From Paracoccus laeviglucosivorans (GTDB lineage: Bacteria; Pseudomonadota; Alphaproteobacteria; Rhodobacterales; Rhodobacteraceae), in NCBI RefSeq assembly GCF_900182695.1, contig NZ_FXTK01000005.1, positions 186,001 to 250,000 of the forward strand: 64,000 bases of DNA, given 5' to 3'. Shown piece by piece: positions 47,723-56,407 of this stretch (position 1 is the stretch's first letter; each line of letters starts with the position of its first letter). Both the position numbers and the translations under genes were made by a program. The notes below the pieces were generated by a model, which was not told the DNA's origin, did not search any database, and was given only the letters and a program-made list of their open reading frames with translations.

Positions 47723-48349
47723 ATGCCGACGACCATATCCGGTCCCGTCCTTATGCCGGACGGGACGAACCCGACGCAGGGCCGGTTGATCCTGACGGCC
47801 CGCCGCCCGCGCCTGTCCTCGCCCTTGGTGGTGCCGGGGCCGGTCGAAGCGCTGATCAGCGGCGGGCAGATTTCGATCGTTCTTCAAGGTTCGGCAGATG
47901 GCATGGTCTATGCCGTAGTGGCCGAATACTGGTCGGCAGCTGTCGGCAAAATCGTCGCGGTCAAACTGCCCGACATCGTTATCCCGGCGGAGGATGGCAA
48001 CGGCACGCTGGCCGCGTTCTCTGCGATCGAAATCCCGCCGGGCGCAACCAACTTCCATGTCATCGATCAGGGCGAAACCCTGAATGTCGGCATGCGCTAC
48101 GCCGACGCCAATATGCGACCGGCCAGCCTTGCGGGCATCGGCCTCAGCAGCTGGCTCGGGCGCAAGGGCCAGCAGCGCGTGCCGCTGACCGTTGCCATCA
48201 TCAATGCCGGGCAGGGCACTTTTGAAATCTCGCTTGGCGCGGCGCAGACCGCGCTGCTGTCCGGCAAATACCAATGGGTGGTGCGCATGTCGTCGGGCGC
48301 GCGCGTCATCCTGAAAACCGGCTTTCTGATCGTCAATGAGGTGCCCTGA
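47723..48349 (+). CDS. Tail protein, unknown
   Basis: 208 residues. Strand-rich and starts PTTISGPVLMPDGTNPTQGRLILTA, a pattern typical of proteins at the tail tip-fibre junction. Ends by overlapping the fibre start at 48349. Probably links tip and fibre. Confidence 0.65.
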   Translation: MPTTISGPVLMPDGTNPTQGRLILTARRPRLSSPLVVPGPVEALISGGQISIVLQGSADGMVYAVVAEYWSAAVGKIVAVKLPDIVIPAEDGNGTLAAFSAIEIPPGATNFHVIDQGETLNVGMRYADANMRPASLAGIGLSSWLGRKGQQRVPLTVAIINAGQGTFEISLGAAQTALLSGKYQWVVRMSSGARVILKTGFLIVNEVP

Positions 48350-50616
48350 TGGCCGTTGTGGACAAAGACAACCTGATCGTATTTGGCGGCGGCACGCTGC
48401 CGACCGGCGGGGCATCGGCGGGCGACATCGCTGCGGTGAACGCGCGGATCGATGCGGTTCTCAGCAATGTCGGCAAGATTTTCCCAGACCGCGCGACTGC
48501 CTTCGCAGTAGGCCGTGAGGCGATGCTGGCCGCGTATGGCCGGATCATCACGATCGAGGACGGTGGTTTTGCCGTCCGGGGGCCGGGGCAGACTGCCGAT
48601 GATCCCTTGTTTCTGGAGTATCCGACTTGGGGCGTGCTGTTGCGCCTGCCGGGTCTGGCGACCTTCCTGCGCGGCGGCATCATCCCTTTGGCCATCACCA
48701 ATGGCAACGAGCCGAACTGGCCGGTCGCGGCGGCGACTGGGGTGTTTGCGTCGATCGTCGGCAGTATCGCCAACCAAGATTTTGTTTCGATCGTATTCAG
48801 CAGCACGAACACCGGGCCGTTGAACCTGACGATCGGGGGTATTTCTGCGGCCTCGCCGGTGCTGTCGGCGGATGGCGCGGCGCTGGTCGGTGGGGAGATC
48901 GTTGGTGGACGAAGCTACATCCTCCAGCGCCGGGGGGCGAATTGGCGCATTGTCGCGGGTGATGTCACCACGCGCGAACTGCGCGCGGCGATTGCCGCAG
49001 AGGCGGCGGTCCGCGCGGCGGCGGTTGACGCACTGGCGCTGATCGTGAACGGCATCAGCGCCGAACTGGAAGGGCCTTTGGAATCCGTGTTGGAGAATGG
49101 CACCCATTGGTTCGGTTTTGATGCCTTGCGCCATGCCATCATGGGATGGGATGCCTCTGGACTTGTCACCACGCTCGCGGATCGCACGCTGCAAAATGCC
49201 GCGCCCCGCATGCTGGCGCAGCCCGGTATCGAGGCAGTGGTTCAGACTGTGCAGGGCCAGAACATGCGCGCTCTGGATTGGGATTCGCTTGGCAGAGCCA
49301 TTCTGGTTTGGAAATATGGCGAGCGTGGCGGTTACGACATGCATATGTCGCAGGATTTCTGGGATCGCGGGGCGGAACGGCTGAACATCGGTCTGTCGCT
49401 CGATCCGACCTATGTGACGCTGACCATCTGCCTGTCGCAATCGCTGCTGTTCATGGACGGCGACAGTGAGGTGGCCCCGCTCTATCCCGGCGTGGATACC
49501 GATGCCGCGCTGATGATCGGCGGGCTGCGGCGATCCGATGGCCAGAACCTTGGTCTGCCCGGCCCGCGTTCCATGGCATATGATTACACATGGCCCGGCA
49601 CCGGCTTCGTGTCGGTCGATCCGCCCGGAAATATCCCCACCGGGGCCTATTACGCGGTGAAGGGCTATAACGGCTGGCGGCGCAAGTACGGCCTGATCCG
49701 CCGCCGCAATGTCGGGATGCTCTGGGGCCAGCCGGGGGAACACATCACCCGCTTCAACGCCATTCTCGGCGATGCGCCCGCGCCGCTGGTGGACAGCCGC
49801 AATCATTGGGACAACCTGATGTATTGGCTGAATGAGGCGGCGCGGATCGCGGCGCTGGAAGGGCTGATCCCCAGCGTCGATGTGCTGGTGACGCAAGGCA
49901 CGTCTTCGAAGCAGGACGCGGATCCGCTGATTCATGCCCGCACGTTACGCCAGTTGATCATCGATCTGCGCCGCGAATTCGACGCGCGCGGGTTCGAAGA
50001 TGCGATGATCTATTTTACCCAGCCGGGTGGCGACACCGACACCAGCCCCAGCATTGAGCATTGGCATGTCACGCAGTCCTTCCTTGATCTGGCGGATGAA
50101 GGCTATGGCGTGCTGGTCACCTCGGAAGCGCCGCTGAAAACATGGGATGGCAACGTCCACTTCAGTGAAATCGAGGGCGAAAAGCTGCTGGGCCAGTTCA
50201 ACTGGGCGCGGGCGGCGCGAGAGGCAGGCAGGCCGTGGACGATCCGCTCGCCTAAGGTGACGCGGAACGGCCTCATCGTGACGCTTGATTACGAGTCGCT
50301 CTGGGACGGCGAAATGTGGGAGGTCGAGCCGGACCGCTACAATGGGCAGGGCATCGATCAGTTCCACGGCTACACCTGTGATACGGCGAATATCACCGCC
50401 ATCCGCCTGATCGGGCGCAAGGTCGAACTGACATTCGACGCGGTGCCGCTCTGGATCGATTACATGATGCAGTCGCAGAACATGGTTCCCGTCAATGACG
50501 GCTACACGGCCTTCCGGGGCCTGCTGGCCACCACGTCGCGGATGCGCGACCCGCTGAACCCGAACATCGTTCACCGCCGTCGCATGCCTTCGCATGGCGT
50601 GGCCGTGCCCCAATAA
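48349..50616 (+). CDS. Tail fibre/spike with SGNH (sialate-O-acetylesterase-like) domain
   Basis: 755 residues. The N-terminus anchors to the tail; the C-terminal half has the SGNH esterase block pattern: LSQSLLF with candidate nucleophile S365, VTQGTSSKQDADP near 514-525 (block III-like, compare QGESD), and DGNVHFSEIEG near 600-610 (block V with H604). Such domains deacetylate host polysaccharide. Substrate specificity and activity are not shown. An AAGGAG ribosome site for the next gene lies at its end. Confidence 0.75.
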   Translation: MAVVDKDNLIVFGGGTLPTGGASAGDIAAVNARIDAVLSNVGKIFPDRATAFAVGREAMLAAYGRIITIEDGGFAVRGPGQTADDPLFLEYPTWGVLLRLPGLATFLRGGIIPLAITNGNEPNWPVAAATGVFASIVGSIANQDFVSIVFSSTNTGPLNLTIGGISAASPVLSADGAALVGGEIVGGRSYILQRRGANWRIVAGDVTTRELRAAIAAEAAVRAAAVDALALIVNGISAELEGPLESVLENGTHWFGFDALRHAIMGWDASGLVTTLADRTLQNAAPRMLAQPGIEAVVQTVQGQNMRALDWDSLGRAILVWKYGERGGYDMHMSQDFWDRGAERLNIGLSLDPTYVTLTICLSQSLLFMDGDSEVAPLYPGVDTDAALMIGGLRRSDGQNLGLPGPRSMAYDYTWPGTGFVSVDPPGNIPTGAYYAVKGYNGWRRKYGLIRRRNVGMLWGQPGEHITRFNAILGDAPAPLVDSRNHWDNLMYWLNEAARIAALEGLIPSVDVLVTQGTSSKQDADPLIHARTLRQLIIDLRREFDARGFEDAMIYFTQPGGDTDTSPSIEHWHVTQSFLDLADEGYGVLVTSEAPLKTWDGNVHFSEIEGEKLLGQFNWARAAREAGRPWTIRSPKVTRNGLIVTLDYESLWDGEMWEVEPDRYNGQGIDQFHGYTCDTANITAIRLIGRKVELTFDAVPLWIDYMMQSQNMVPVNDGYTAFRGLLATTSRMRDPLNPNIVHRRRMPSHGVAVPQ

Positions 50617-50627
50617 GGAGAGAGCCT

Positions 50628-51365
50628 TTGCGCACCCGTTATGACTTCGTGGCCCAAGAGGGCACGCACTTTGGCATTATCCGCTCGATCGATGAAATCG
50701 TGGCCGAGATCGCCAACCCGGTTGATATCTGGAATGCGGATGCTTCCGCCATGACCATCGTAGATGGCAAGGTTTCGGCATGGCTCGGGCGTTCGGGAAG
50801 GCAGTTGGCACAGGCAAACGCCGCCCTGCGCCCGACCTATACCGGAAACGGCCTGCGGTTCATGGATCAGAACACGATGTCTCCGAACGCCTATCTGGCG
50901 CTCGCGGGCACGCAGATTGCCGCCCAGAATACCATGACCGTCGCATCGCGGGTCAGGCTGGTTCCAGAAAGCCTGCCGGTGGATCTGCATTACCTCTGGG
51001 GCTGGCATCAGCCGTTCAACCGGCTCCAATATCGTTATGTCAGCGGCAACAACTTCATGCGTCTGCAAGTTGGCAATGTGAACGTTGAAGTTGATCTTCC
51101 CGCTAACCATGGCGGCGACATCGGTGCGGTCGCGGTCTACAATTTTAACCCGGCAACAGGAGGCGGGACGACAGCCCTACATATTGCCGGTGTCGGCTCA
51201 GCTGTGGCCAATATCAACGCCGCGCCGGAGTTTCAGGGTTTCACGCTTGGCGGTGCGGGGGGCGGTGTCGTGCAGGACATGCCGGGTTGGGCATCTAAGC
51301 TGGGCATCTGGACTGGTGCTGCGTCCGGCGCTGACCTCGCGGCGCTGCTGGCTTGGGTGGGGTGA
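50628..51365 (+). CDS. Fibre-associated protein, unknown
   Basis: 245 residues. TTG 50628 start behind AAGGAGAGAG with 7-nt spacing. Beta-rich with LWGWHQPFNRLQYRYVSGNNFMRLQVG and IGAVAVYNFNPATGGG; may be a concanavalin-like or trimeric receptor-binding domain. Position after the fibre suggests a fibre tip or chaperone. Ends with a GAASGADLAALLAWVG motif often seen at the end of such proteins. Confidence 0.65.
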   Translation: MRTRYDFVAQEGTHFGIIRSIDEIVAEIANPVDIWNADASAMTIVDGKVSAWLGRSGRQLAQANAALRPTYTGNGLRFMDQNTMSPNAYLALAGTQIAAQNTMTVASRVRLVPESLPVDLHYLWGWHQPFNRLQYRYVSGNNFMRLQVGNVNVEVDLPANHGGDIGAVAVYNFNPATGGGTTALHIAGVGSAVANINAAPEFQGFTLGGAGGGVVQDMPGWASKLGIWTGAASGADLAALLAWVG

Positions 51366-51756
51366 GGGCGGAAGGCTCTCCACCCGACGTATGGGTGATG
51401 GACGTGGAGAGCCAACGCCAGCCGCACGCTTTCGTGACATCCATAGCGATCATAAAAGGCAAATTGTCGGGAATTTGTTCCGGCTTAAATCCAGCGTTCG
51501 CAAATTTGGTGACGTCCGATGACCCGCGTGCCAAAGAAGCACGCGAGCCAGCAAACCGGGTTACTCGTCAATGCGCGCTGCATATGACGAATATGTATCA
51601 TTTGCTAGGCCAATAGATTGGGGGAATGCCCCCGTCATCCGCTGGCGCAAAATGACGGGGGATCACGCACCAGTCACGAGCGCGTTACAACATTCATATC
51701 CGACAAAATCTGAACGGGATAGTCAGAATCGGTTCATTCATCATCGGGTCAGAAAA
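51366..51756. other. Gap at the end of the tail operon
   Basis: 391 bp with no convincing gene. A 10-bp perfect inverted repeat GGCTCTCCAC (51374-51383) / GTGGAGAGCC (51404-51413) lies at the beginning, separated by 20 nt, and may cap the tail operon transcript; no T-run follows. Small open frames on both strands (for example 51295-51534 minus) lack a strong start. Confidence 0.45.
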
Positions 51757-52356
51757 ATGACACAAACGATAGAGAGCAAGGGACAACGCCTTGTTCCGAC
51801 CAAGCAGTTTTTTTTGGACCGGTTTTGGGTCTGGATTGCAGGCGGCCTATTCTGGTCCGCTGGGGCGCTGTTGCTGGCGCTGTTTACCCCGTTTTGGGGC
51901 AGCATGCAGGCAATCTGGCAAACGCCGGAGGCGGTGGCCGCATTGCAGGTTGAGGTCACTGCGATGCGGAGCGAACTCAACGCAGCCACCGGGGATAACC
52001 GCGTCATCCGGCAGACGCCGGGTCTGTCCTATGTGACCGAGCCTGTGCATGTCGGGGAAGGCGTGATCATGAACCTCGTCATGGAACGCACGACGCTCGG
52101 CGCGAAGTGCATCTTTGTGGCCGGACAATCGCTCTTTGGCGAGGCGGGCGGCGTGGTCACGCCCGGTTCTGAGATCCGCCCGTCGCGGCAGATCGGCGAG
52201 GAAACGACCCGGCTGCGCGTCAAGCTGGTTCCGCCCGATACTTTGCGACCGGGCCGCATCGAGCTGTATCTCGCCCTTGAATATGACTGCGACGGTAGGC
52301 GGGTGTTCGATCGAACCGACATCGTCACATATTCACTGCTTCCGGCTCCGAGATAG
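51757..52356 (+). CDS. Membrane-anchored protein, unknown
   Basis: 199 residues from ATG 51757. One transmembrane span near 20-45 (FWVWIAGGLFWSAGALLLALFTPFW), a short helical linker (PEAVAALQVEVTAMRSEL), then a soluble beta-rich domain ending LELYLALEYD-type strands with VFDRTDIVTYSL. The soluble part is likely periplasmic. Its upstream in-frame extension has no ribosome site. It may be a moron, or part of the fibre/lysis region. Base composition is ordinary for the prophage. Confidence 0.6.
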   Translation: MTQTIESKGQRLVPTKQFFLDRFWVWIAGGLFWSAGALLLALFTPFWGSMQAIWQTPEAVAALQVEVTAMRSELNAATGDNRVIRQTPGLSYVTEPVHVGEGVIMNLVMERTTLGAKCIFVAGQSLFGEAGGVVTPGSEIRPSRQIGEETTRLRVKLVPPDTLRPGRIELYLALEYDCDGRRVFDRTDIVTYSLLPAPR

Positions 52357-52490
52357 TTCTTTCGGAGCTGGAGAGGGCGGATCACAGGTCGCTTCAGGAC
52401 GCACGGCCGCGCTGAATTGACTTTCCTGCTTTGCCGAGTAGATTGAGGGCAGATGATGCGCTCGAGCATCGGCGTAGCGAATTCCGATTC

Positions 52491-53234
52491 ATGAAAGCAC
52501 CAACCACTTTCGAACGCGCTTACGCATTATTTCCCGCTCAGGCGCTCGCTGCCTTGCGGGATCTTTTGTTAAGGCTGAAAAATAAGGGCGTGACTGCACC
52601 CGCGCCTGACGACTGCGTTTGGTATTATGATTATAAACTCTACGCAGCGGCTGAACCTTGGCTACCCGCCTGCCTATCGATTGATCTTGTAGTTGAAGCC
52701 GGCGAGACAAAAATTCTTTCTCAGATAGCCAGAAGAGACCGAGCAGTATCCCATGCTCTTATACCGCAGGAAATCCTTGATGCCGGTCTGTCCTACGATG
52801 ACGGCACGCCTTTTCGGCACGAACTCAGGGGTGAGATCGCGGTTCACCTAGGGCGAAAAAATAAAACGGACAAGCTCTCGCCGGAGAACTCAAACTATGA
52901 CGTGCTCTTTTCTTGCGCGCCGTTTGGCGTGTTCGAGGTAACCATCAGCGGTCGTTTTCGCAGGGTGAATCAGGTTTTCTGCCAAATGGTTGGACGTAAA
53001 AGTGCAGAGTTACTTCGCACGAGCGCTCATGATATTACTCATCCCGAAGATCTTGATCATCGAAAAGAAGCCATAGAAAGAGCATTAAGATCCAGCAGAT
53101 CTGTCTCATTCAAAAAGCGATATATACGACCTGACGGTGTTAACATTTGGGTGAATAATACGTTAACCGTCTTGAGAGATCACAATGAACGACCGGAAGG
53201 CCTCGTCACGATAAGTTCTGACTTTGATAATTAA
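52491..53234 (+). CDS. PAS-domain protein, cargo
   Basis: 247 residues from ATG 52491. N-terminal domain of unknown fold (FERAYALFPAQALAAL ... LSIDLVVEAGETKILSQIARRD). PAS fold from about residue 140: DVLFSCAPFGVFEVTISGRFRRVNQVFCQMVG, THPEDLDHRKEAIERAL, and a final YIRPDGVNIWVNNTLTVLRD. No kinase or cyclase output domain. AT-richer than the phage genes around it. Convergent with the BLUF gene, with 8 bp between stops. A signalling role is inferred. Confidence 0.75.
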   Translation: MKAPTTFERAYALFPAQALAALRDLLLRLKNKGVTAPAPDDCVWYYDYKLYAAAEPWLPACLSIDLVVEAGETKILSQIARRDRAVSHALIPQEILDAGLSYDDGTPFRHELRGEIAVHLGRKNKTDKLSPENSNYDVLFSCAPFGVFEVTISGRFRRVNQVFCQMVGRKSAELLRTSAHDITHPEDLDHRKEAIERALRSSRSVSFKKRYIRPDGVNIWVNNTLTVLRDHNERPEGLVTISSDFDN

Positions 53235-53242
53235 TCAAAGTG

Positions 53243-53674
53243 TTAGGTTGCCGTCGATGAGCCTGTGTTTAATGCCATGGATCTAAGCTGCAAAAAACTT
53301 AATACACCTTCATGGTCTCGACCGTTTAGCGGAATTCCGTTTTGGGAGGACCAGTCGAATAGAGAGCCGTCGCCGCTGTTCGAGTAGCCCATCGACCAGG
53401 CCTCGAACGCTCTGGTCAAGATTGAACGTCGGTCCAGAAACTCTAGCTTCTCGTGTCGAGTATCGAGAGCGATACGCTCGATTACTGCGTCGATGGTTTC
53501 CCGAGGCCCTTCCAAGACTTGGAAGAACAAATCTTCCTCTCTATGGAGAAATCCCGTGATTCCTAACAGTTGGTTTTTCGTTCGCGCGTTCAGCAGCAGC
53601 TCGGTCTCAGCGTGGGTGTGCTCTTTGAGCTTAGCTACGCTTCGATAAAGAACAGAGATCAGGTCGTGGCTCAA
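53243..53674 (-). CDS. BLUF-domain blue-light photoreceptor, cargo
   Basis: 143 residues. BLUF domains bind FAD and sense blue light. The five key residues of AppA (Y21, N45, Q63, W104, M106) map with a uniform shift of 11 to Y10, N34, Q52, W93 and M95. The ARTKNQLLGITGFL and FQVLEGPRE motifs are intact. Short BLUF type with no attached effector. It is on the opposite strand to the PAS gene, ends 8 bp from it and is AT-richer than its surroundings. A partner effector is not identified. Confidence 0.93.
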   Translation of the reverse strand: MSHDLISVLYRSVAKLKEHTHAETELLLNARTKNQLLGITGFLHREEDLFFQVLEGPRETIDAVIERIALDTRHEKLEFLDRRSILTRAFEAWSMGYSNSGDGSLFDWSSQNGIPLNGRDHEGVLSFLQLRSMALNTGSSTAT

Positions 53675-54118
53675 GAGGTCCTACCGCTTGCGATAATTCG
53701 ATCCCTCGTTTGCTAACTCAGGTTTTATCCGGGCTTCAATAGCTTAACAGCCTCAGTCAGCTGACTGACAGTAAGGTAAGGTGGTTGCTTCCGCTACATG
53801 GAAAAAACAACGAGCGGCCCACTTTCAAGGGCCGCCCGCTGATAATCGCAAAACATCGAAGTTGCGAACCAACAACGAAGTACTGATAAAGCACTCTCAA
53901 CATAAGGGTGTGGGTGTCATGTATCTGTCAAAACGGCAGAAATGAACCTGCCCTTTACGCCATGTTTGCGAGATGGCTCCTCTCTCCAAGGTGGAGTGAT
54001 GGGAAGAGGAGCCCACCCTCGGCGCACACTTTCGAGACATTTCCCCGAAGGCGACGCCAAGATAGCGCTGGGATGAGACCGGTCAAGGCACCGAGCAATT
54101 CGCTACACGCAACCCTGA
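53675..54118. other. Gap right of the BLUF gene; carries a minus-strand terminator
   Basis: 444 bp without a convincing gene. Contains a hairpin GCGGCCC (53814-53820) / GGGCCGC (53829-53835), flanked by AAAAAA at 53802-53807 (T-run on the minus strand). It would end leftward transcripts coming from 54119 and beyond. The BLUF promoter should lie just beyond 53674. Confidence 0.5.
53802..53839 (-). terminator. Minus-strand terminator
   Basis: 7-bp GC-rich stem with an 8-nt loop; on the minus strand it is followed by GTTGTTTTTTC. Serves the small gene at 54119 or a longer leftward transcript. Confidence 0.7.
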
Positions 54119-54322
54119 TCACCAATCAGCGAAACGCTGGGCGACAGTGCTGGCTGAGGAAGAGACGTGAACTGTAACGGTCTGTCCGCTTTCGTGCTTC
54201 AAGGTTACGATGCAATTCTTCTGCGCCAGATCCAACGCAAGTAGCGACCACGGAGGGCTGCTGTAGTATTCGGTGCGACCGGTTCTGGCATCCGTCAGAA
54301 CCACGCGCTTTACCTGGGTCAT
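54119..54322 (-). CDS. Small protein, unknown
   Basis: 67 residues from ATG 54322 (ATGATG; 54325 is an alternative), behind AGGTG. Pattern KRVVLTDARTGRTEYYSS and CIVTLKHESGQTVTVHV looks folded (strand-rich). No family recognised. Moderate confidence only. Confidence 0.45.
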   Translation of the reverse strand: MTQVKRVVLTDARTGRTEYYSSPPWSLLALDLAQKNCIVTLKHESGQTVTVHVSSSASTVAQRFADW

Positions 54323-54325
54323 CAT

Positions 54326-54686
54326 TCACCTGGGGATTGTGGAAAGGTGAGCGCCTCCAGCGCTCGGATCGTCGCGTCATAGCTTGTCGCAGATTTAGGC
54401 GATAGCTCCTGTCGACGAAGATAGGATCCTAACTACTTTGGCAGTTCCTCAGTCGGATACCTACTCGACGATAACTTGCCGGAAATGGCGAAGGTCCTCT
54501 CGCCGCGCGTGGCTTTCGGGCGAAGGGCTTAAAACAAGGCACTGGATGATGGAACCCACGAGGGAGCGGAGGTTCCGGCGGGGTGCGCCCGTCAACGATC
54601 ATGCACATCAACGCGCGATTCGAAAAACAGCCGGTCCGTCGCTTTCTCAGTTTGATCGATGATAGCGAGACGATGAGCAAACGAAA
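54326..54686. other. Gap without a recognised gene
   Basis: About 360 bp between the small gene and the acidic protein. Short open frames exist but have no ribosome sites and read into the terminator at 54687. Nothing else seen. Confidence 0.4.
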
Positions 54687-54710
54687 GCCCCCGGCTCGAA
54701 AACCGGGGGC
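54687..54710 (-). terminator. Terminator of the acidic-protein gene
   Basis: GCCCCCGG / CCGGGGGC stem with an 8-nt loop. On the minus strand it is followed by TTTCGTTTG, directly beyond the stop at 54734. Confidence 0.75.
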
Positions 54711-54733
54711 TCAGACTAGCAGGTATGACGAAA

Positions 54734-55012
54734 TCAGCCGCGCTGTTCGCGCTGTTGGCGTTTCAGCTCGTCTTCGCGGCTGATCTCATGGGTCTCATCG
54801 CGAAGTCCACCCTCGTCGTCGTCGTCGAGGTCGTCGTCCGTGACTTCCCGATGCGACGCGTCGTCCTCATTATCGTCATCTTCCCGGTCGGGGAATTCCA
54901 CTCCGGTGTCGCTGACCTCGTCTTCCTCGCGGGGCCGCTTCGTAAGGTCGTCAGGTTTCTGCGTCTGAGACTGGCTTTGAGACTGCCCGTAGCGATCGTT
55001 GTCGGTACCCAT
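54734..55012 (-). CDS. Highly acidic disordered protein
   Basis: 92 residues from ATG 55012 behind GGAGGA. A Q/S-rich N-terminus (YGQSQSQSQTQ) leads to a long D/E-rich region (REDDDNEDDAS, VTDDDLDDDDEGG) and a polar tail. No fold expected. Strongly acidic proteins of this sort can mimic DNA, which in phages is a known theme (Ocr, Arn), but this one lacks any specific similarity. It has its own ribosome site and terminator, so it is a stand-alone unit. Confidence 0.6.
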   Translation of the reverse strand: MGTDNDRYGQSQSQSQTQKPDDLTKRPREEDEVSDTGVEFPDREDDDNEDDASHREVTDDDLDDDDEGGLRDETHEISREDELKRQQREQRG

Positions 55013-55535
55013 GCTGGGTCCTCCATATGACCTCGGACCATACCGAGGATTATCTTGATATGGTTGCTTCACGTGGCCAACGCACCCCGCTTCAACAAAC
55101 ATCAAGCCAGTCTTTGGTGCTGCCCGGCAGTCTAAAAAGTAGCCCCGCCACCGGACCTAAGACGATGGCGGGGCGGTGCCCTCCCAGACACGCGTCCGCA
55201 CAATCTATGCGGTAATTTTTTCATCGTCCATAGCGCCCGCAGCCTGCTTATTTTTTTGGAGGGACCATGCCTAGGAGCCGGTTCAGCAACAACTTGCTTT
55301 TTAGTAGCTCTACTGTGCTTGCCTCAATCGCCGTCGCTTGGGCCCGCGGCTGCGCATTTCATGGCAGGCCCCCAGACGGGCAGTCGCTTATGCCGCCAAG
55401 CGCGTCTCGGACTGGAAAGTGGATTTGCCTTAGGGGATTTGATGCCCCTGCCGATGTTGTAGCCAATCGGGCAGGGGCTGCGTGACCCGCTAAAGTTACG
55501 CGTCCCCAACCTACTCCTCGATTTTCAATCTGTCT
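55013..55535. other. Gap upstream of the lysis genes with hairpins and one doubtful short ORF
   Basis: Two inverted repeats: GCCCCGCCA / TGGCGGGGC around 55143-55176, and GCCCCTGCC (55444-55452) / GGCAGGGGC (55470-55478). A short frame 55267-55485 (72 residues, GGAGGG ribosome site, hydrophobic start) could encode a small protein but ends in the second hairpin and resembles nothing known. The endolysin promoter probably lies here. Confidence 0.4.
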
Positions 55536-55537
55536 AC

Positions 55538-55560
55538 GGCCCGCCTCGCGCGGGCCTTTC
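55538..55560 (+). terminator. Hairpin just upstream of endolysin
   Basis: GGCCCG / CGGGCC stem (with a compact CCTCGCG loop) followed by TTTCGC. It lies 16 nt before the endolysin ATG and may uncouple lysis genes from upstream transcripts. Confidence 0.6.
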
Positions 55561-55575
55561 GCATTTGGAGGATGC

Positions 55576-56406
55576 ATGTATCCCGCAGGATTTAAGGGCC
55601 GCACCCTGCGGCTCACTGATATCGACGTGGCGCGCGTGGGTCGCGTCATCGGCGTGGGCGAAGACGAAGTCCGCGCTGTCATGGAAGTCGAGACTCTCGG
55701 AGGCGGCTTCGACAAGCAGGGCCGCCCGAAGAATCTATTCGAACCGCACCGGTTCTGGATCGAACTGGGGGAAGGGCCGAAGCGCACGGCAGCGGCGGAA
55801 CAGGGGCTGGCTTATCCGAAATGGGGCACCCGCCCTTATCCAGCAGAAAGCTACACCCGGCTTGCGCTGGCCATGCGGATCGACACCAGCGCCGCGCTGC
55901 GGTCCTGCAGCTGGGGCCTCGGCCAGATCCTCGGCAGCAACCACAAAGCTGCCGGCTACCCGACCGTGGGCGATATGGTGGAAGCGTTTTGCGACAGTGA
56001 GCAAGCCCAGCTGGCCGCGATGATCGCATTTATCGAGGCAGAGGGGCTGGATGACGATCTGCGCCGTCACGACTGGTCTGGCTTTGCGCGCGGTTATAAC
56101 GGAAGCGGCTATGCCAAGCACGGCTACCACACGCGGCTCCGGGATGCGTATGCGAAGTGGCAGGCCATCCCGGATGTGCTGGAGCCGTCCTATCCGAAGA
56201 TCGGGCGCGGCTCGCGCAATGCGGCCGTCACGGTCGCCCAGTCCCGCTTGCTGGCCCTCGGCTTCGACCCGCGCGGTGTGGACGGCATTTTCGGTGGCGA
56301 CACCGATGCCGCGACCAGAGCTTTCCAGAAATCTGTCGGCCTGAAGGCAGACGGCATCATCGGCCCCCTGACATGGGCGACCCTCATCCCGGAAATGGAT
56401 ACCTAA
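55576..56406 (+). CDS. Endolysin: N-acetylmuramidase plus peptidoglycan-binding domain
   Basis: 276 residues from ATG 55576 behind TTTGGAGGA. The N-terminal ~180 residues fit the N-acetylmuramidase (DUF3380) fold: VGEDEVRAVMEVETLGGGFD with candidate catalytic glutamate, FEPHRFW, WGLGQILG and RHDWSGFARGYNG. Residues ~205-270 form a PG_binding_1 domain (AQSRLLALGFDPRGVDGIFGGDTDAATRAFQ). It cuts glycan strands at the end of infection. Two bases separate it from the holin gene. Confidence 0.92.
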   Translation: MYPAGFKGRTLRLTDIDVARVGRVIGVGEDEVRAVMEVETLGGGFDKQGRPKNLFEPHRFWIELGEGPKRTAAAEQGLAYPKWGTRPYPAESYTRLALAMRIDTSAALRSCSWGLGQILGSNHKAAGYPTVGDMVEAFCDSEQAQLAAMIAFIEAEGLDDDLRRHDWSGFARGYNGSGYAKHGYHTRLRDAYAKWQAIPDVLEPSYPKIGRGSRNAAVTVAQSRLLALGFDPRGVDGIFGGDTDAATRAFQKSVGLKADGIIGPLTWATLIPEMDT

Positions 56407-56407
56407 G

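Noticed and set aside
48097..49935. A 612-codon minus-strand frame across the fibre gene
   Set aside because: Antisense shadow of the SGNH fibre and of the tail protein before it.
53908..54177. An 89-codon plus-strand frame right of the BLUF gene
   Set aside because: No ribosome site, R/P/S-rich translation, and overlaps a better small gene on the minus strand.
55267..55485. Short protein with hydrophobic start upstream of the lysin
   Set aside because: A GGAGGG site exists, but the frame ends in a hairpin and the translation is unlike any protein; kept only as a remark in the gap entry.
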